27,640 bases of DNA from Phosphoribacter sp035448065 (GTDB lineage: Bacteria; Actinomycetota; Actinomycetes; Actinomycetales; Dermatophilaceae), in the NCBI GenBank assembly GCA_035448065.1, contig DAOTIG010000032.1, forward strand, positions 1 to 27,640, written 5' to 3'. The position numbers and the translations under genes are program-made. The notes beneath the pieces are model-generated. The model had not been told where the DNA came from and made no database searches. It was given only the letters and a program-made list of their open reading frames with translations. Of the stretch, positions 16,645-23,957 are shown piece by piece. The stretch's first letter is position 1, and each line of letters starts with the position of its first letter.

Positions 16645-17232
16645 TCAGCCCTGCGCTGCCCGTACGCCCTCGCGTAGGGCGGCGAGGTTGACCGCGAGGT
16701 GCTTGTCGGCGACCCGGCCGCGCAGGACCTGCTCGCACAGCTCGACGTCGAGGTCGAGCACGGCACAGAGCGCGCCGAGCAGCACGACATTGGCGGCGGC
16801 GGCGTTGCCGAGTCGCTCGGCCGTTGCCGTCGCGTCGAGCCACAGCATCCGCTGGTCGGTCGTGTAGCACTGCTCGATCTGCGGGTCGCTCGGGTATGCC
16901 GCGCCGCCGGTGATGACGGTCAGTGGCTCGATCGCGTGGTCGTTGAGGATGACCGTGCCGCGTGGGGCGAGCAACGCGGCATACCGGGCGGCCTCCATCT
17001 TCTCGACCGCGACGACGACGTCGGCGCCGCCGGCCGGGATGATGGGGGAGTGCACCTGCGGTCCCCAGCGCACGTGCGAGACAACGGATCCGCCGCGCTG
17101 GGACATCCCGTGCACTTCGGCCTTCTTGACGTCGTGGCCGAGGCGCATCCCCAGCTCGGCGAGCACGTCACTGGCCAGGATGGTGCCTTGACCGCCGACG
17201 CCGACGAGGGCGATGTCGAGGGTGTCAGACAT
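16645..17232 (-). CDS. iorB: Indolepyruvate:ferredoxin oxidoreductase beta subunit
   Basis: Encodes 195 residues. The pyruvate/ketoisovalerate oxidoreductase gamma-type fold is shown by IALVGVGGQGTILASDVLAELG at the N-terminus and EVHGMSQRGGSVVSHVRWGPQVHSPIIP, then NAAAANVVLLGALCAVLDLD near the end. IorB forms a heterodimer with IorA and together they oxidatively decarboxylate aryl-pyruvates (indolepyruvate, phenylpyruvate) to aryl-acetyl-CoA with ferredoxin as acceptor. Its ATG overlaps the last codons and stop of iorA by 8 bases, so translation is coupled. Length and motifs are normal for the family. Confidence 0.92.
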   Translation of the reverse strand: MSDTLDIALVGVGGQGTILASDVLAELGMRLGHDVKKAEVHGMSQRGGSVVSHVRWGPQVHSPIIPAGGADVVVAVEKMEAARYAALLAPRGTVILNDHAIEPLTVITGGAAYPSDPQIEQCYTTDQRMLWLDATATAERLGNAAAANVVLLGALCAVLDLDVELCEQVLRGRVADKHLAVNLAALREGVRAAQG

Positions 17233-19072
17233 GGGCGTGGGCCTCGTGCGCGTGCTCCCGGACCTGGTCGCGGAAGAGGATCGCGTCGCGCGGGCAGACC
17301 TGCGCGCAGATCTCACAGCCGGTGCAGCGGGCCTGGTCGATGAGCGCGAGCGGGCGCTGGGTGCGCTCGTCGAGCTCGTCGGACTGCAGGATCGCCGGAC
17401 AGCCGATGCGGAAGCAGATCGTGCAGCCGTTGCAGCTGTCGTTGACCTGCAGGGGCATCCACGTCGTCCGCGCGTGGGGGAGCAGTGCGCACTCCTCCTG
17501 GGTGATGAGCACGGCCGGGCCGTCCTCCTTGACCCAGGCCTTGAGCTGCCTCTCGATCGCCTTGACGTCATAGGAGGCAATGGTCTTCACGCGCTCGGCG
17601 GGGAATCCCAGTGCCAGCACGACGCGCTCGATGTCGACCTCGTTGGTCTCCTTGCGCTGCAACGTCATTCCGGTGCCGGGGTTCTGCTGGTGGCCGGTCA
17701 TGCCGGTGGTGCGGTTGTCCATGATGATGGTGATGACGTTGCTGCGGTTGTAGAGCACGTCGAGCAGGGCGGCGACCCCGCTGTGGAAGAAGGTCGAGTC
17801 GCCGATGACCGCGACGTGCCGCTCGGTGTCGCCGGCCTGGGCGGCTCCGTGCGCGACCGCGATGCTCGCACCCATGCAGCCAGCGGTGTGCAGGGCGTCG
17901 AGCGGCTTGCTCATGCCGAGCGTGTAGCAGCCGATGTCGCCGTTGACCGGCAGCCCGAGCTTGTGCAGGACGTAGAAGGACGAGCGGTGCGGACAGCCCG
18001 GACACAGCGTGGGCGGACGGCCGGGCACGCTGATCGGCAGGTCGATCCGGCTGACGTGCGGGGGCTCGGCGAGCAGGCCCGCGGCATACGCATCGCGGCG
18101 CACCGACATCGGGTCCATCTCACCGACGGCGGAGAAGACCGACTTCGTCATCGGGTATGCCGCGTGGCCGGGCTCGCGGAAGACCTCGACGCCCATCAGC
18201 CGCAGCTGCTCCTCGACGAAGGGGTCGAGCTCCTCCATGACGACGAGCCGGTCGACCGAGGCGGCGAAGTCGGCGATGAGCCGCGGGGGCAGCGGGTAGA
18301 CCAGGCCGAGCTTGAGGACGCTCGCGTCGGGGAATACCTCCCGCGCATAGGTGTAGGCGACGCCGCTGGCGACGATGCCGAGCTCGGCGCCGCGGCGCTC
18401 CCAGCGGTTGTGCGGGAAGGTCTCGGCGAACTCGGTGAGCGCCTCGATCCGCTTGTCCAGCAACGGCCGTCGAGCGCGAGCATTGGCCGGCGCCATGTCG
18501 TACTTCGCCGTGTTGCGCGGGTATGCCGCGGGCTCGGCCGCGCGGTTGCGGACCTCCCCGACCTCGACCGGGGTGGACGTGTGGCAGACCCGGGTCGTGG
18601 GGCGGAGCATCACCGGGGTGTCGAAGCGCTCGGAGATCTCGAAGGCGGCGACCATGAGGTCGTGGCAGTCCTGGCTGTCGGCCGGGTCGAGGCAGGGCAC
18701 CCGGGCGAACTTGGCGAGCTGCCGGTTGTCCTGCTCGTTCTGGCTCGAGTGCAGCGACGGGTCGTCGGCCGACACGACGACCAGGCCGGCCTCGATCCCG
18801 GTCATCGACACCGACCAGAAGGAGTCGAGCGCGACGTTGAGCCCGACGTGCTTCATCGTCGCGAAGGCGCGCCGCCCGGCATACGCGGCCCCGATGGCGA
18901 CGTCGAGGGCGACCTTCTCGTTGGGTGCCCACTCGGCGTAGACGTCGGGACAGGGGGCGAACTCCTCGAGGATCTCGGTGCTCGGGGTGCCCGGGTAGCC
19001 GGCGCCGACGACGGCACCTGCCTCCCAGGCCGCGCGGGCAATGGCCTCGTTGCCGGACAGCAGACGCTTCAT
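17225..19072 (-). CDS. iorA: Indolepyruvate:ferredoxin oxidoreductase alpha subunit (TPP and 2x[4Fe-4S])
   Basis: Encodes 615 residues. The pyrimidine-type domain starts MKRLLSGNEAIARAAWEAG and GYPGTPSTEI. The TPP domain has CPGCPHR, GDIGCYTLG, then GDSTFFHSG and MDNRTTGMTG, the thiamine-diphosphate/Mg motif. The C-terminus carries a ferredoxin module with CNGCTICFRIGC and CTGCEICAQVCP, ligands for two clusters. The reaction converts aryl-pyruvate plus CoA to aryl-acetyl-CoA and CO2. The ATG at 19072 is chosen because family members start at MKRLLxGN, although the frame stays open upstream into the tRNA. The last residues, REHAHEAHAHV, form an unusual His/Ala tail. Four GTATGCCG copies fall in this gene, the densest cluster in the window. 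Oxygen-sensitive in anaerobes; aerobic actinobacterial versions exist. Confidence 0.93.
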   Translation of the reverse strand: MKRLLSGNEAIARAAWEAGAVVGAGYPGTPSTEILEEFAPCPDVYAEWAPNEKVALDVAIGAAYAGRRAFATMKHVGLNVALDSFWSVSMTGIEAGLVVVSADDPSLHSSQNEQDNRQLAKFARVPCLDPADSQDCHDLMVAAFEISERFDTPVMLRPTTRVCHTSTPVEVGEVRNRAAEPAAYPRNTAKYDMAPANARARRPLLDKRIEALTEFAETFPHNRWERRGAELGIVASGVAYTYAREVFPDASVLKLGLVYPLPPRLIADFAASVDRLVVMEELDPFVEEQLRLMGVEVFREPGHAAYPMTKSVFSAVGEMDPMSVRRDAYAAGLLAEPPHVSRIDLPISVPGRPPTLCPGCPHRSSFYVLHKLGLPVNGDIGCYTLGMSKPLDALHTAGCMGASIAVAHGAAQAGDTERHVAVIGDSTFFHSGVAALLDVLYNRSNVITIIMDNRTTGMTGHQQNPGTGMTLQRKETNEVDIERVVLALGFPAERVKTIASYDVKAIERQLKAWVKEDGPAVLITQEECALLPHARTTWMPLQVNDSCNGCTICFRIGCPAILQSDELDERTQRPLALIDQARCTGCEICAQVCPRDAILFRDQVREHAHEAHAHV

Positions 19073-19193
19073 GGACGCCCTACCTCGTCGTTGCTGGGAT
19101 CGGACTCGTGGTCCTTGCGCCCCAGGCTGCGCTGCTGGGGGCCCGGCGGGAAGTGCCGATGGTCCCCCACCCGGCCACCAGGTGCTGGGCAGC

Positions 19194-19213
19194 GTGTCCA
19201 GTGAACCGGACAC
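19194..19213. promoter_or_regulatory. 20-bp dyad upstream of iorAB, candidate operator
   Basis: GTGTCCAGTGAACCGGACAC has 9-base arms around a GA centre with eight of nine pairs matching. It lies 121 bases upstream of the iorA start, between that gene and the tRNA. No terminator context or gene explains it, so a dimeric regulator site is the simplest reading. The rest of 19073-19193 and 19214-19296 shows no gene; an iorA promoter must lie there or upstream but no convincing -35/-10 pair is seen. Confidence 0.35.
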
Positions 19214-19296
19214 TTTGCGGATAGATTGCCCACTCGAGCCAGCGCGGAGGGTCTCGTCTGACCACTCACCAGGCCTGTGACCTGCGGCGATCTGGG

Positions 19297-19370
19297 TGGG
19301 GCGGGTGGGGCTTGAACCCACGACCGACGGATTATGAGTCCGCTGCTCTGACCGGCTGAGCTACCGCCCC
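19297..19370 (-). tRNA. tRNA-Met (anticodon CAU)
   Basis: Read on the minus strand the 74-base gene folds as a complete cloverleaf: acceptor GGGGCGG/CCGCCCC, D arm GCTC/GAGC, anticodon stem GCGGA/TCCGT with loop CTCATAA, a 5-base variable loop, T arm GTGGG/CCCAC with loop TTCAAGC, discriminator A. The 3' CCA is not encoded (the following bases are CCC). The loop sequence CTCATAA is typical of elongator tRNA-Met in actinobacteria. A CAU anticodon could also belong to tRNA-Ile2 (lysidine-modified), which sequence alone does not fully exclude. The first acceptor pair is G-C, so it is not the initiator type. Confidence 0.93.
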
Positions 19371-19542
19371 GGGCCCGCGCGTCGAGCCCGGGCAGCGTCG
19401 AGCCTACCCAGCGACCTGCCCCCGCCTCGACTCGCTGCACAGCCCCTCGCCAGCCTCCAGCCAGCCCACACTCACGCCGGCCCGTCACGGTGGATGCGAG
19501 TCGACCGACGAGGGTTCGGTCACCGAGCGGATCGGAGTCACG

Positions 19543-19740
19543 ATGCGGATCGCACTTCCCGTCCCCGCGGGGGTCGCAGTCGGAGCCGTCGCGCGACTCG
19601 GGGTCGGCGGCGCCGCGTTGGCCGCCGCCAAGGAACAGCCCGCCGCCGAGCGGGTCGAGCGGGCCGGCGTCCCCCTGCGCCGCCTGCTCCGGTATGCCGC
19701 CCGCGCGCGCCGCGCGGGCGGCATACCGGCTCGGCGGTGA
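19543..19740 (+). pseudogene. Small ORF, possible truncated relative of the downstream secreted protein
   Basis: The 65-residue frame begins MRIALPVPAGVAVGAVARLGVGG and has CGGAG seven bases before its ATG. Its N-terminal pattern, LGVGGAALAAAKEQPAAERV, resembles LGVGGVALASAADRPAGQQV in the secreted protein that starts 302 bases downstream. Its last third (RLLRYAARARRAGGIPARR) is simply the translation of the hairpin at 19689-19729, so no real C-terminal domain exists. It may be a decayed copy of the signal-peptide region of that protein, a short secreted peptide, or chance. The similarity is limited to signal-peptide-like sequence, so confidence is low. Confidence 0.25.
19689..19729. terminator. 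19-bp perfect hairpin made of paired GGTATGCCGC motifs
   Basis: Arms 19689-19707 and 19711-19729 pair perfectly around a 3-base loop. Each arm is CCGGTATGCCGC followed by CCGCGCG. It follows no well-supported plus-strand gene, although it could end transcription of the doubtful ORF it overlaps. It is the second of three hairpins in the window built from the same word. Confidence 0.6.
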
Positions 19741-19844
19741 CCGCACAGCAAGACACAGCACCTTCACAGCGGGTTCGGGCTGGTAACCGACCGACCGTGC
19801 CGCACGATGGTGGGACTGCACCCGAACACAGGGAGGGATTCGAC

Positions 19845-20357
19845 GTGCACCGCAACACCATCGTCGCCATCGGCGCGGGAGTGACCGCTGCCGCCATGCT
19901 GGGGGTCGGGGGGGTGGCCCTCGCCAGCGCGGCCGACCGGCCCGCCGGCCAGCAGGTCGCCGCATCTTCGGCCACCGGCACCCACACGCCAGGGCAGGAC
20001 AACGGCAAGGGCAAGGGGAAGGCCGGCGCCCCTGGACAGCAGGGCCGTCCCGACCGGACCGCCCGAATCGCCCAGGAGGGCCTGACCGGCGACGTCGCCG
20101 TCAAGGTGACCCAGGCCGCGGTGGCCAAGGAGCCCGCGGCATACCTGCTGCATGTCGAGAAGGGCGAGGCGGGTGGCTACGAGGCCCGGATGATGCGCCC
20201 CGACGGGACCTTCATCACGCTGACGATCGACGCCGGCTTCCAGGTGACCGCCGTCGACACCGTGCCGGCGCCGGGTGGCAAGGGCGGCAAGGGCGGTCAC
20301 GGGCCACGTGACGGCAAGCCCGGTATGCCGCCGACCTCGGCCCCAGCCACCACCTGA
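19845..20357 (+). CDS. Small secreted protein with PepSY-like C-terminal region
   Basis: Encodes 170 residues from GTG 19845; GGGAGGG lies 7-8 bases upstream and no ATG fits. The N-terminus MHRNTIVAIGAGVTAAAMLGVGGVALASA is a signal peptide with a probable cleavage site after ALASA. A Gly/Lys/Gln-rich segment (GQDNGKGKGKAGAPGQQGRP) follows. The folded part, TGDVAVKVTQAAVAKEPAAYLLHVEKGE then YEARMMRPDGTFITLTIDAGFQVTAVDT, has the helix-plus-sheet pattern of PepSY-like domains, which are thought to inhibit or bind in the cell wall space. The tail is again Gly/Lys-rich and Pro-rich. Monocistronic with a downstream hairpin. Function unknown; extracellular location is well supported. Confidence 0.7.
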   Translation: MHRNTIVAIGAGVTAAAMLGVGGVALASAADRPAGQQVAASSATGTHTPGQDNGKGKGKAGAPGQQGRPDRTARIAQEGLTGDVAVKVTQAAVAKEPAAYLLHVEKGEAGGYEARMMRPDGTFITLTIDAGFQVTAVDTVPAPGGKGGKGGHGPRDGKPGMPPTSAPATT

Positions 20358-20364
20358 GACGTCG

Positions 20365-20413
20365 CGGTGGAGGTATTCCGGTGGCCTCGAAGCCCTGCCG
20401 AATACCTCCACCG
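20365..20413. terminator. Hairpin terminator after the small secreted protein
   Basis: Arms 20365-20378 and 20400-20413 (CGGTGGAGGTATTC and its complement) pair over 14 bp around a 21-base loop, 7 bases after the stop at 20357. There is no T-run. The rest of the interval to 20548 shows no further gene. Confidence 0.6.
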
Positions 20414-20548
20414 AGTGGGTGGCAACCTGGGTGGCCGAGTGACGGATGGTGCGCACGCGTCCGTTGAGGCACAATGAGACGCACGTGACACCGGTTGCGG
20501 ATCGACGAGGCGTTGGGGAAGACGTCCCTCGTCAGATCAGGAGGCCGG

Positions 20549-21064
20549 ATGTCTGCCATCGCTTCGCGCGTCGGCACCCGTGGGGTCGTGTTCATCCACT
20601 CGACCCCCACTGCACTGTGCCCGCACATCGCCTGGGCGATCGAAGGCGTGCTCGGCCAGCAGGTCCACCTCGACTGGACCGTCCAGCCGGCCGGACCGCG
20701 CCTGGTGCGCACCGAGCTGTCCTGGACCGGCGACCCCGGCACCGGCGCACGGCTGGCGTCGGCGCTGCGCGGCTGGGACGGGCTGCGCTACGAGGTGACC
20801 GAGGAGCCGTCAGCGGGCCTGGACGGCTCGCGCTGGTCCTACACGCCTGACCTGGGCATCCATCACACCTGGACCTCCGCCACGGGCGACGCGGTGGTCA
20901 ACGAGGACCGGCTCCGCGAGACCGTGGCCAATCACGCGCAGGATGCCACCGCCCTCCTGCATGCCGTCGACCTGCTCGTCGGCGGCCCCTGGGACCGTGA
21001 GCTCGAGCCCTTCCGGTATGCCGGTGAGGGCGCTCCCGTCCGCTGGCTGCACAAGGTGGGCTGA
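20549..21064 (+). CDS. DUF3145 family protein
   Basis: Encodes 171 residues from ATG 20549, set by AGGAGG four bases upstream and preferred over the in-frame ATG at 20495. VVFIHSTPTALCPHIAWAIEGVLG, the WTVQPAGPRLVRTELSWTG segment and SRWSYTPDLGIHHTWT are typical of the actinobacterial DUF3145 family. Homologues sit beside fabF in many actinobacteria, including Streptomyces, so a link to fatty-acid synthesis has been assumed but no activity is established. Here it converges on fabF with a 153-base gap containing three palindromes. It is soluble, with no signal peptide or membrane segment. Confidence 0.85.
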   Translation: MSAIASRVGTRGVVFIHSTPTALCPHIAWAIEGVLGQQVHLDWTVQPAGPRLVRTELSWTGDPGTGARLASALRGWDGLRYEVTEEPSAGLDGSRWSYTPDLGIHHTWTSATGDAVVNEDRLRETVANHAQDATALLHAVDLLVGGPWDRELEPFRYAGEGAPVRWLHKVG

Positions 21065-21097
21065 GGCCCGCGGCGGCGGGCGACCCTGGAGGGGGCG

Positions 21098-21186
21098 GCC
21101 GGTTTATCGGGTCACCCGATAAACCGGCACTTCACCCGAGGAAGTTCCTCGGGTGAAGTGCACCTTTGTCGGGTGACCCGATAAAG
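21098..21186. repeat. Cluster of three palindromes between DUF3145 and fabF
   Basis: Three dyads follow one another. First, 21098-21128 with 15-base arms and a one-base centre (core TTTATCGGGT/ACCCGATAAA). Second, 21127-21161 with 17-base arms around one G (core CTTCACCCGAGGAA). Third, 21164-21186 with 11-base arms and one mismatch, repeating the core of the first. The word TCGGGT/ACCCGA recurs in all of them. Placement between convergent genes suggests a two-way terminator. The repeated, nearly loop-free palindromes are also like clustered protein-binding sites. There is no T-run. Confidence 0.7.
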
Positions 21187-21217
21187 CTCAAGGGGTCCGC
21201 ACCGGGACCCAGCCGGG

Positions 21218-22468
21218 TCAGACCGTGCGGAAGGCGAGGGCGATGTTGTGCCCGCCAAAGCCGAAGGAGTTGTCCAGCGCGAGCAGGTCGCCGTCCGGCA
21301 GCCGGCGGGCCTCGCCGGTCACCACGTCGAGCGGGATCTCGGGGTCGAGGCTGTCCAGGTTGATGGTCGCCGGGACGATCCGGTGGTGCAGGGCGAGGAT
21401 GGTGAAGATCGCCTCGAGCGCGCCGGCGGCCCCGAGCAGGTGCCCGGTCATCGACTTGGTCGCGGTCACCGCCACGCCGTCGGCCGCGTCGCCGAAGGCC
21501 CGCCGGATCGCGTTGGCCTCGGCGACGTCGCCCACCGGGGTCGAGGTCGCGTGGGCGTTGATATGGATGACGTCGGCCGGCGTTGCGCCGGCCGACGCCA
21601 CCGCCTCGAGCATCGCCCGCGACGCGCCCGCGCCCTCCGGCTCGGGCGCGGTGATGTGGTGGGCGTCGGCGGACATGCCGACACCGGCGAGCTCGGCGTA
21701 GATCGTCGCGCCGCGCGCCACCGCGTGCTCGTAGGACTCCAGGACGATGACCGCCGCGCCCTCGCCGAGGACGAAGCCGTCCCGCCCCGTGTCGTAGGGC
21801 CGCGACGCCTTCGTCGGCTCGTCGTTGCGCGTCGACAGCGCCTGCATGGCGGCGAAGCCGGCGATCGGCAGCGGGTGGATCGCCGCCTCGGTGCCGCCCG
21901 CGACGACGACGTCGGCCCGACCGCTGCGGATGAGCTGCACGGCATACCCCATGCCCTCGGCGCCCGACGCGCACGCGCTCACCGGCGTGTGCGCACCGGC
22001 TCGCGCGCCGAGCTCGAGCGACACGGCCGCCGCCGGTCCGTTGGGCATGAGCATCGGCACCGCGAGCGGATAGACCCGGCGAGGTCCCTTCTCTCGCAAC
22101 GTGTCCCACTGACCGAGCAGCGTGTGCACACCGCCGATGCCGGACCCCATGGCGACCGCCAGTCGCTCCGGCTCGATCTCGGGCGCGCCTGCGTCGGCCC
22201 ACGCCTCGCGCGCCGCGATGAGCGCATACTGCGACGACGGGTCGAGCCGCCGGGTCTCGTGCTTGGCCAGCACCTGCTCCGGCGGCGTGTGGATCATCGC
22301 CGCGAAGTGCACCGGCAGCTCGTACGTCGACACCCAGTCGAAGTCCATGGTCCGAGCGCCGGAGCGGCCGGCGAGGACGGCGTCCCAGGTCTCGGCGATG
22401 GTCCCGCCGACGGGTGTCGTCGCGCCCAGGCCGGTGACGACGACGCGGGTCTGGCTCGTGGAGGTCAT
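21218..22468 (-). CDS. fabF: Beta-ketoacyl-ACP synthase II
   Basis: Encodes 416 residues, normal for FabF, which condenses malonyl-ACP with growing acyl-ACP. The Cys-His-His triad is present: VSACASGAEGMG, NAHATSTPVGD and TKSMTGHLLGAAG, with the glycine-rich end DNSFGFGGHNIALAF. The start at 22468 gives MTSTSQTRVVVTGLGATTPVG, the expected N-terminus. It is the last gene of the fabD-fabH-acpP-fabF series. A 126-base gap with a perfect hairpin separates it from acpP, which may let acpP be made in excess of FabF. Unlike the KS-AT protein at the left of the window it is intact. Confidence 0.95.
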   Translation of the reverse strand: MTSTSQTRVVVTGLGATTPVGGTIAETWDAVLAGRSGARTMDFDWVSTYELPVHFAAMIHTPPEQVLAKHETRRLDPSSQYALIAAREAWADAGAPEIEPERLAVAMGSGIGGVHTLLGQWDTLREKGPRRVYPLAVPMLMPNGPAAAVSLELGARAGAHTPVSACASGAEGMGYAVQLIRSGRADVVVAGGTEAAIHPLPIAGFAAMQALSTRNDEPTKASRPYDTGRDGFVLGEGAAVIVLESYEHAVARGATIYAELAGVGMSADAHHITAPEPEGAGASRAMLEAVASAGATPADVIHINAHATSTPVGDVAEANAIRRAFGDAADGVAVTATKSMTGHLLGAAGALEAIFTILALHHRIVPATINLDSLDPEIPLDVVTGEARRLPDGDLLALDNSFGFGGHNIALAFRTV

Positions 22469-22513
22469 GCCGTGCTCCTTGGGATCGCCTGAGGGGAGGC
22501 AGTCAGTGCTGCT

Positions 22514-22559
22514 CCGGTATGCCGCGCGGCCGGCTCGGTGCGGCCGCGCGGCATACCGG
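22514..22559. terminator. 19-bp perfect hairpin between acpP and fabF, paired GGTATGCCGC motifs
   Basis: Arms 22514-22532 and 22541-22559 pair perfectly around an 8-base loop. Each arm is CCGGTATGCCGC followed by GCGGCCG. It lies 35 bases after the acpP stop on the minus strand and before fabF. It probably acts as a partial terminator that leaves abundant acpP message, since acyl carrier protein is needed in large amounts. There is no T-run. Confidence 0.7.
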
Positions 22560-22594
22560 GTGGTGCGTGAGCGCCGCCGGAGGCGGCGGGCAGG

Positions 22595-22843
22595 TCAGCC
22601 CTGCGCGTTGGAGATGTAGGTGACCGCGTCGCGGACGGTCTTGAGGCCCTTGACGTCCTCGTCGGGGATGCGGACGCCGAAGCGCTCCTCGGCGTTGACG
22701 ACGATCGTCATCATCGAGAGCGAGTCGATGTCGAGGTCGTCGGTGAAGGACTTGTCCAGCTCGACGGACGCGGTGTCGATGCCGGTCTCCTCGTTGACGA
22801 TCTCGGCGAGGCCCTCGAGGATCTCCTGCTCGCTGCTTGCCAT
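22595..22843 (-). CDS. acpP: Acyl carrier protein
   Basis: Encodes 82 residues, acidic and mostly helical. The phosphopantetheine attachment Ser is in DLDIDSLSMM, the canonical DSL motif, and helix III reads FGVRIPDEDVKGLKTVRDAVTYI. It carries acyl intermediates for FabD, FabH and FabF. The ATG at 22843 has AAGGAGA about 8 bases upstream. A 103-base gap separates it from fabH, long enough for an internal promoter although none is clear. Length and sequence are typical. Confidence 0.96.
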   Translation of the reverse strand: MASSEQEILEGLAEIVNEETGIDTASVELDKSFTDDLDIDSLSMMTIVVNAEERFGVRIPDEDVKGLKTVRDAVTYISNAQG

Positions 22844-22946
22844 GTGGTGTGTCTCCTTGGTTCGGCTGCCGCCCGTTCGTCGGAGGCAGATGGGGTCGTG
22901 CTACCCGAGTTCACCCGTCGGGACGCGGGAGCTGAGCGTGTCCTGA

Positions 22947-23957
22947 CTAGGGGAGCACGATGACCTGCGCGGCATAGACGAGGCCGGCGCCGAAGCCGAT
23001 CTGCAGAGCCAGGCCGCCGTGCGGCGCCTCGCCCTCGCGCAGCATCCGCTCGGTGGCCAGCGGGATCGAGGCGGCCGAGGTGTTCGCCGTCTCGGCGATG
23101 TCGCGGGCGACCGGGATGTCGGCCGGCAGCTTGAGCTGCTTGACCATCGCGTCGATGATCCGCATGTTCGCCTGGTGCGGGATGAAGGCGTCCAGGTCGT
23201 CGGCGGTGATGCCGGCCGCCTCGATCGCCTTCTGGGCCACCGGGGCCATGCTCCACACCGCCCACCGGAAGACCGACTGGCCCTGCATGCCGATGCTGGG
23301 GAAGGCCAGGCCCTCGTCGCGCACCTCGATCCACGACTCGTTCTGCTTGATCGTCTCCCACTGGGCGCCGTCCGAGCCCCAGATGGTCGGGCCGATGCCG
23401 GGGGTGTCCGACGGGCCGACGATGGCGGCCCCGGCCCCGTCGGCGAAGATGAAGGCCGTCCCGCGGTCGTCGAGGCTGGTGAAGTCGGAGAGCTTCTCGA
23501 CCCCGATGACGAGCACATAGCGCGCCGAGCCGCCGCGGACCATGTCGTTGGCCAGCGAGATGCCATGGCAGTAGCCCGCGCAGGCCGCCGAGATGTCGAA
23601 GGCCGGGCAGCGCAGGCCGAGCTGGTCGGCGACGATCGGCGCCGCGGCGGGGGTCTGGTAGGGGTGGGTCACGGTGGCGAGGATGACCGCGTCGATCTGG
23701 CCGGTCTCGATGCCGGCATTGGCGACGGCGTCGCGAGCGGCGGCTACCGACATCGACACGACGGTCTCGTCCTTATCGGCCCAGCGTCGCTCGCGGATGC
23801 CGGAGCGCTCCTGGATCCACTCGTCCGACGAGTCGATCCGGTGGACGAGCTCGGAGTTGGGCACGACCCGGGCTGGCCGATAGCCGCCGACCCCCCAGAT
23901 CCTGGCGTGCTGCGCGCCTGTCGAGCCGACGATCGTGCCAGTGCCCTTGGGACTCAT
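22947..23957 (-). CDS. fabH: Beta-ketoacyl-ACP synthase III
   Basis: Encodes 336 residues. FabH starts fatty-acid synthesis by condensing an acyl-CoA primer with malonyl-ACP. The catalytic set is present: Cys in DISAACAGYCHG, His in IPHQANMRI and Asn in ETANTSAASIP, with the C-terminal QIGFGAGLVYAAQVIVL. The start ATG overlaps the fabD stop (ATGA, 23954-23957), so the two are translationally coupled. It has about 15 extra N-terminal residues (MSPKGTGTIVGSTGA) before the usual start of homology. In actinobacteria FabH often prefers branched-chain primers, but this cannot be read here. Confidence 0.95.
   Translation of the reverse strand: MSPKGTGTIVGSTGAQHARIWGVGGYRPARVVPNSELVHRIDSSDEWIQERSGIRERRWADKDETVVSMSVAAARDAVANAGIETGQIDAVILATVTHPYQTPAAAPIVADQLGLRCPAFDISAACAGYCHGISLANDMVRGGSARYVLVIGVEKLSDFTSLDDRGTAFIFADGAGAAIVGPSDTPGIGPTIWGSDGAQWETIKQNESWIEVRDEGLAFPSIGMQGQSVFRWAVWSMAPVAQKAIEAAGITADDLDAFIPHQANMRIIDAMVKQLKLPADIPVARDIAETANTSAASIPLATERMLREGEAPHGGLALQIGFGAGLVYAAQVIVLP

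Larger units (their letters stand above)
19371..19844. other. Gene-poor interval with a doubtful small ORF and a hairpin
   Basis: This 474-base stretch lies between the minus-strand tRNA and the plus-strand secreted protein. It must contain the tRNA promoter (minus strand) and the promoter of the secreted protein, but I see no clear -35/-10 pair for either. It holds the small ORF at 19543-19740 and the perfect hairpin at 19689-19729. No other coding signal, tRNA or mobile-element end is visible. Confidence 0.6.

Noticed and set aside
19297..19370. tRNA as an integration (att) site of a mobile element
   Set aside because: No integrase and no repeated tRNA 3' fragment were seen within the window.
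10335..22559. The three GGTATGCCGC hairpins as ends of an insertion sequence or MITE
   Set aside because: Only the 10-11 base word is shared; inner stem bases and loops differ, there are no target-site duplications, and the word also occurs singly inside genes.
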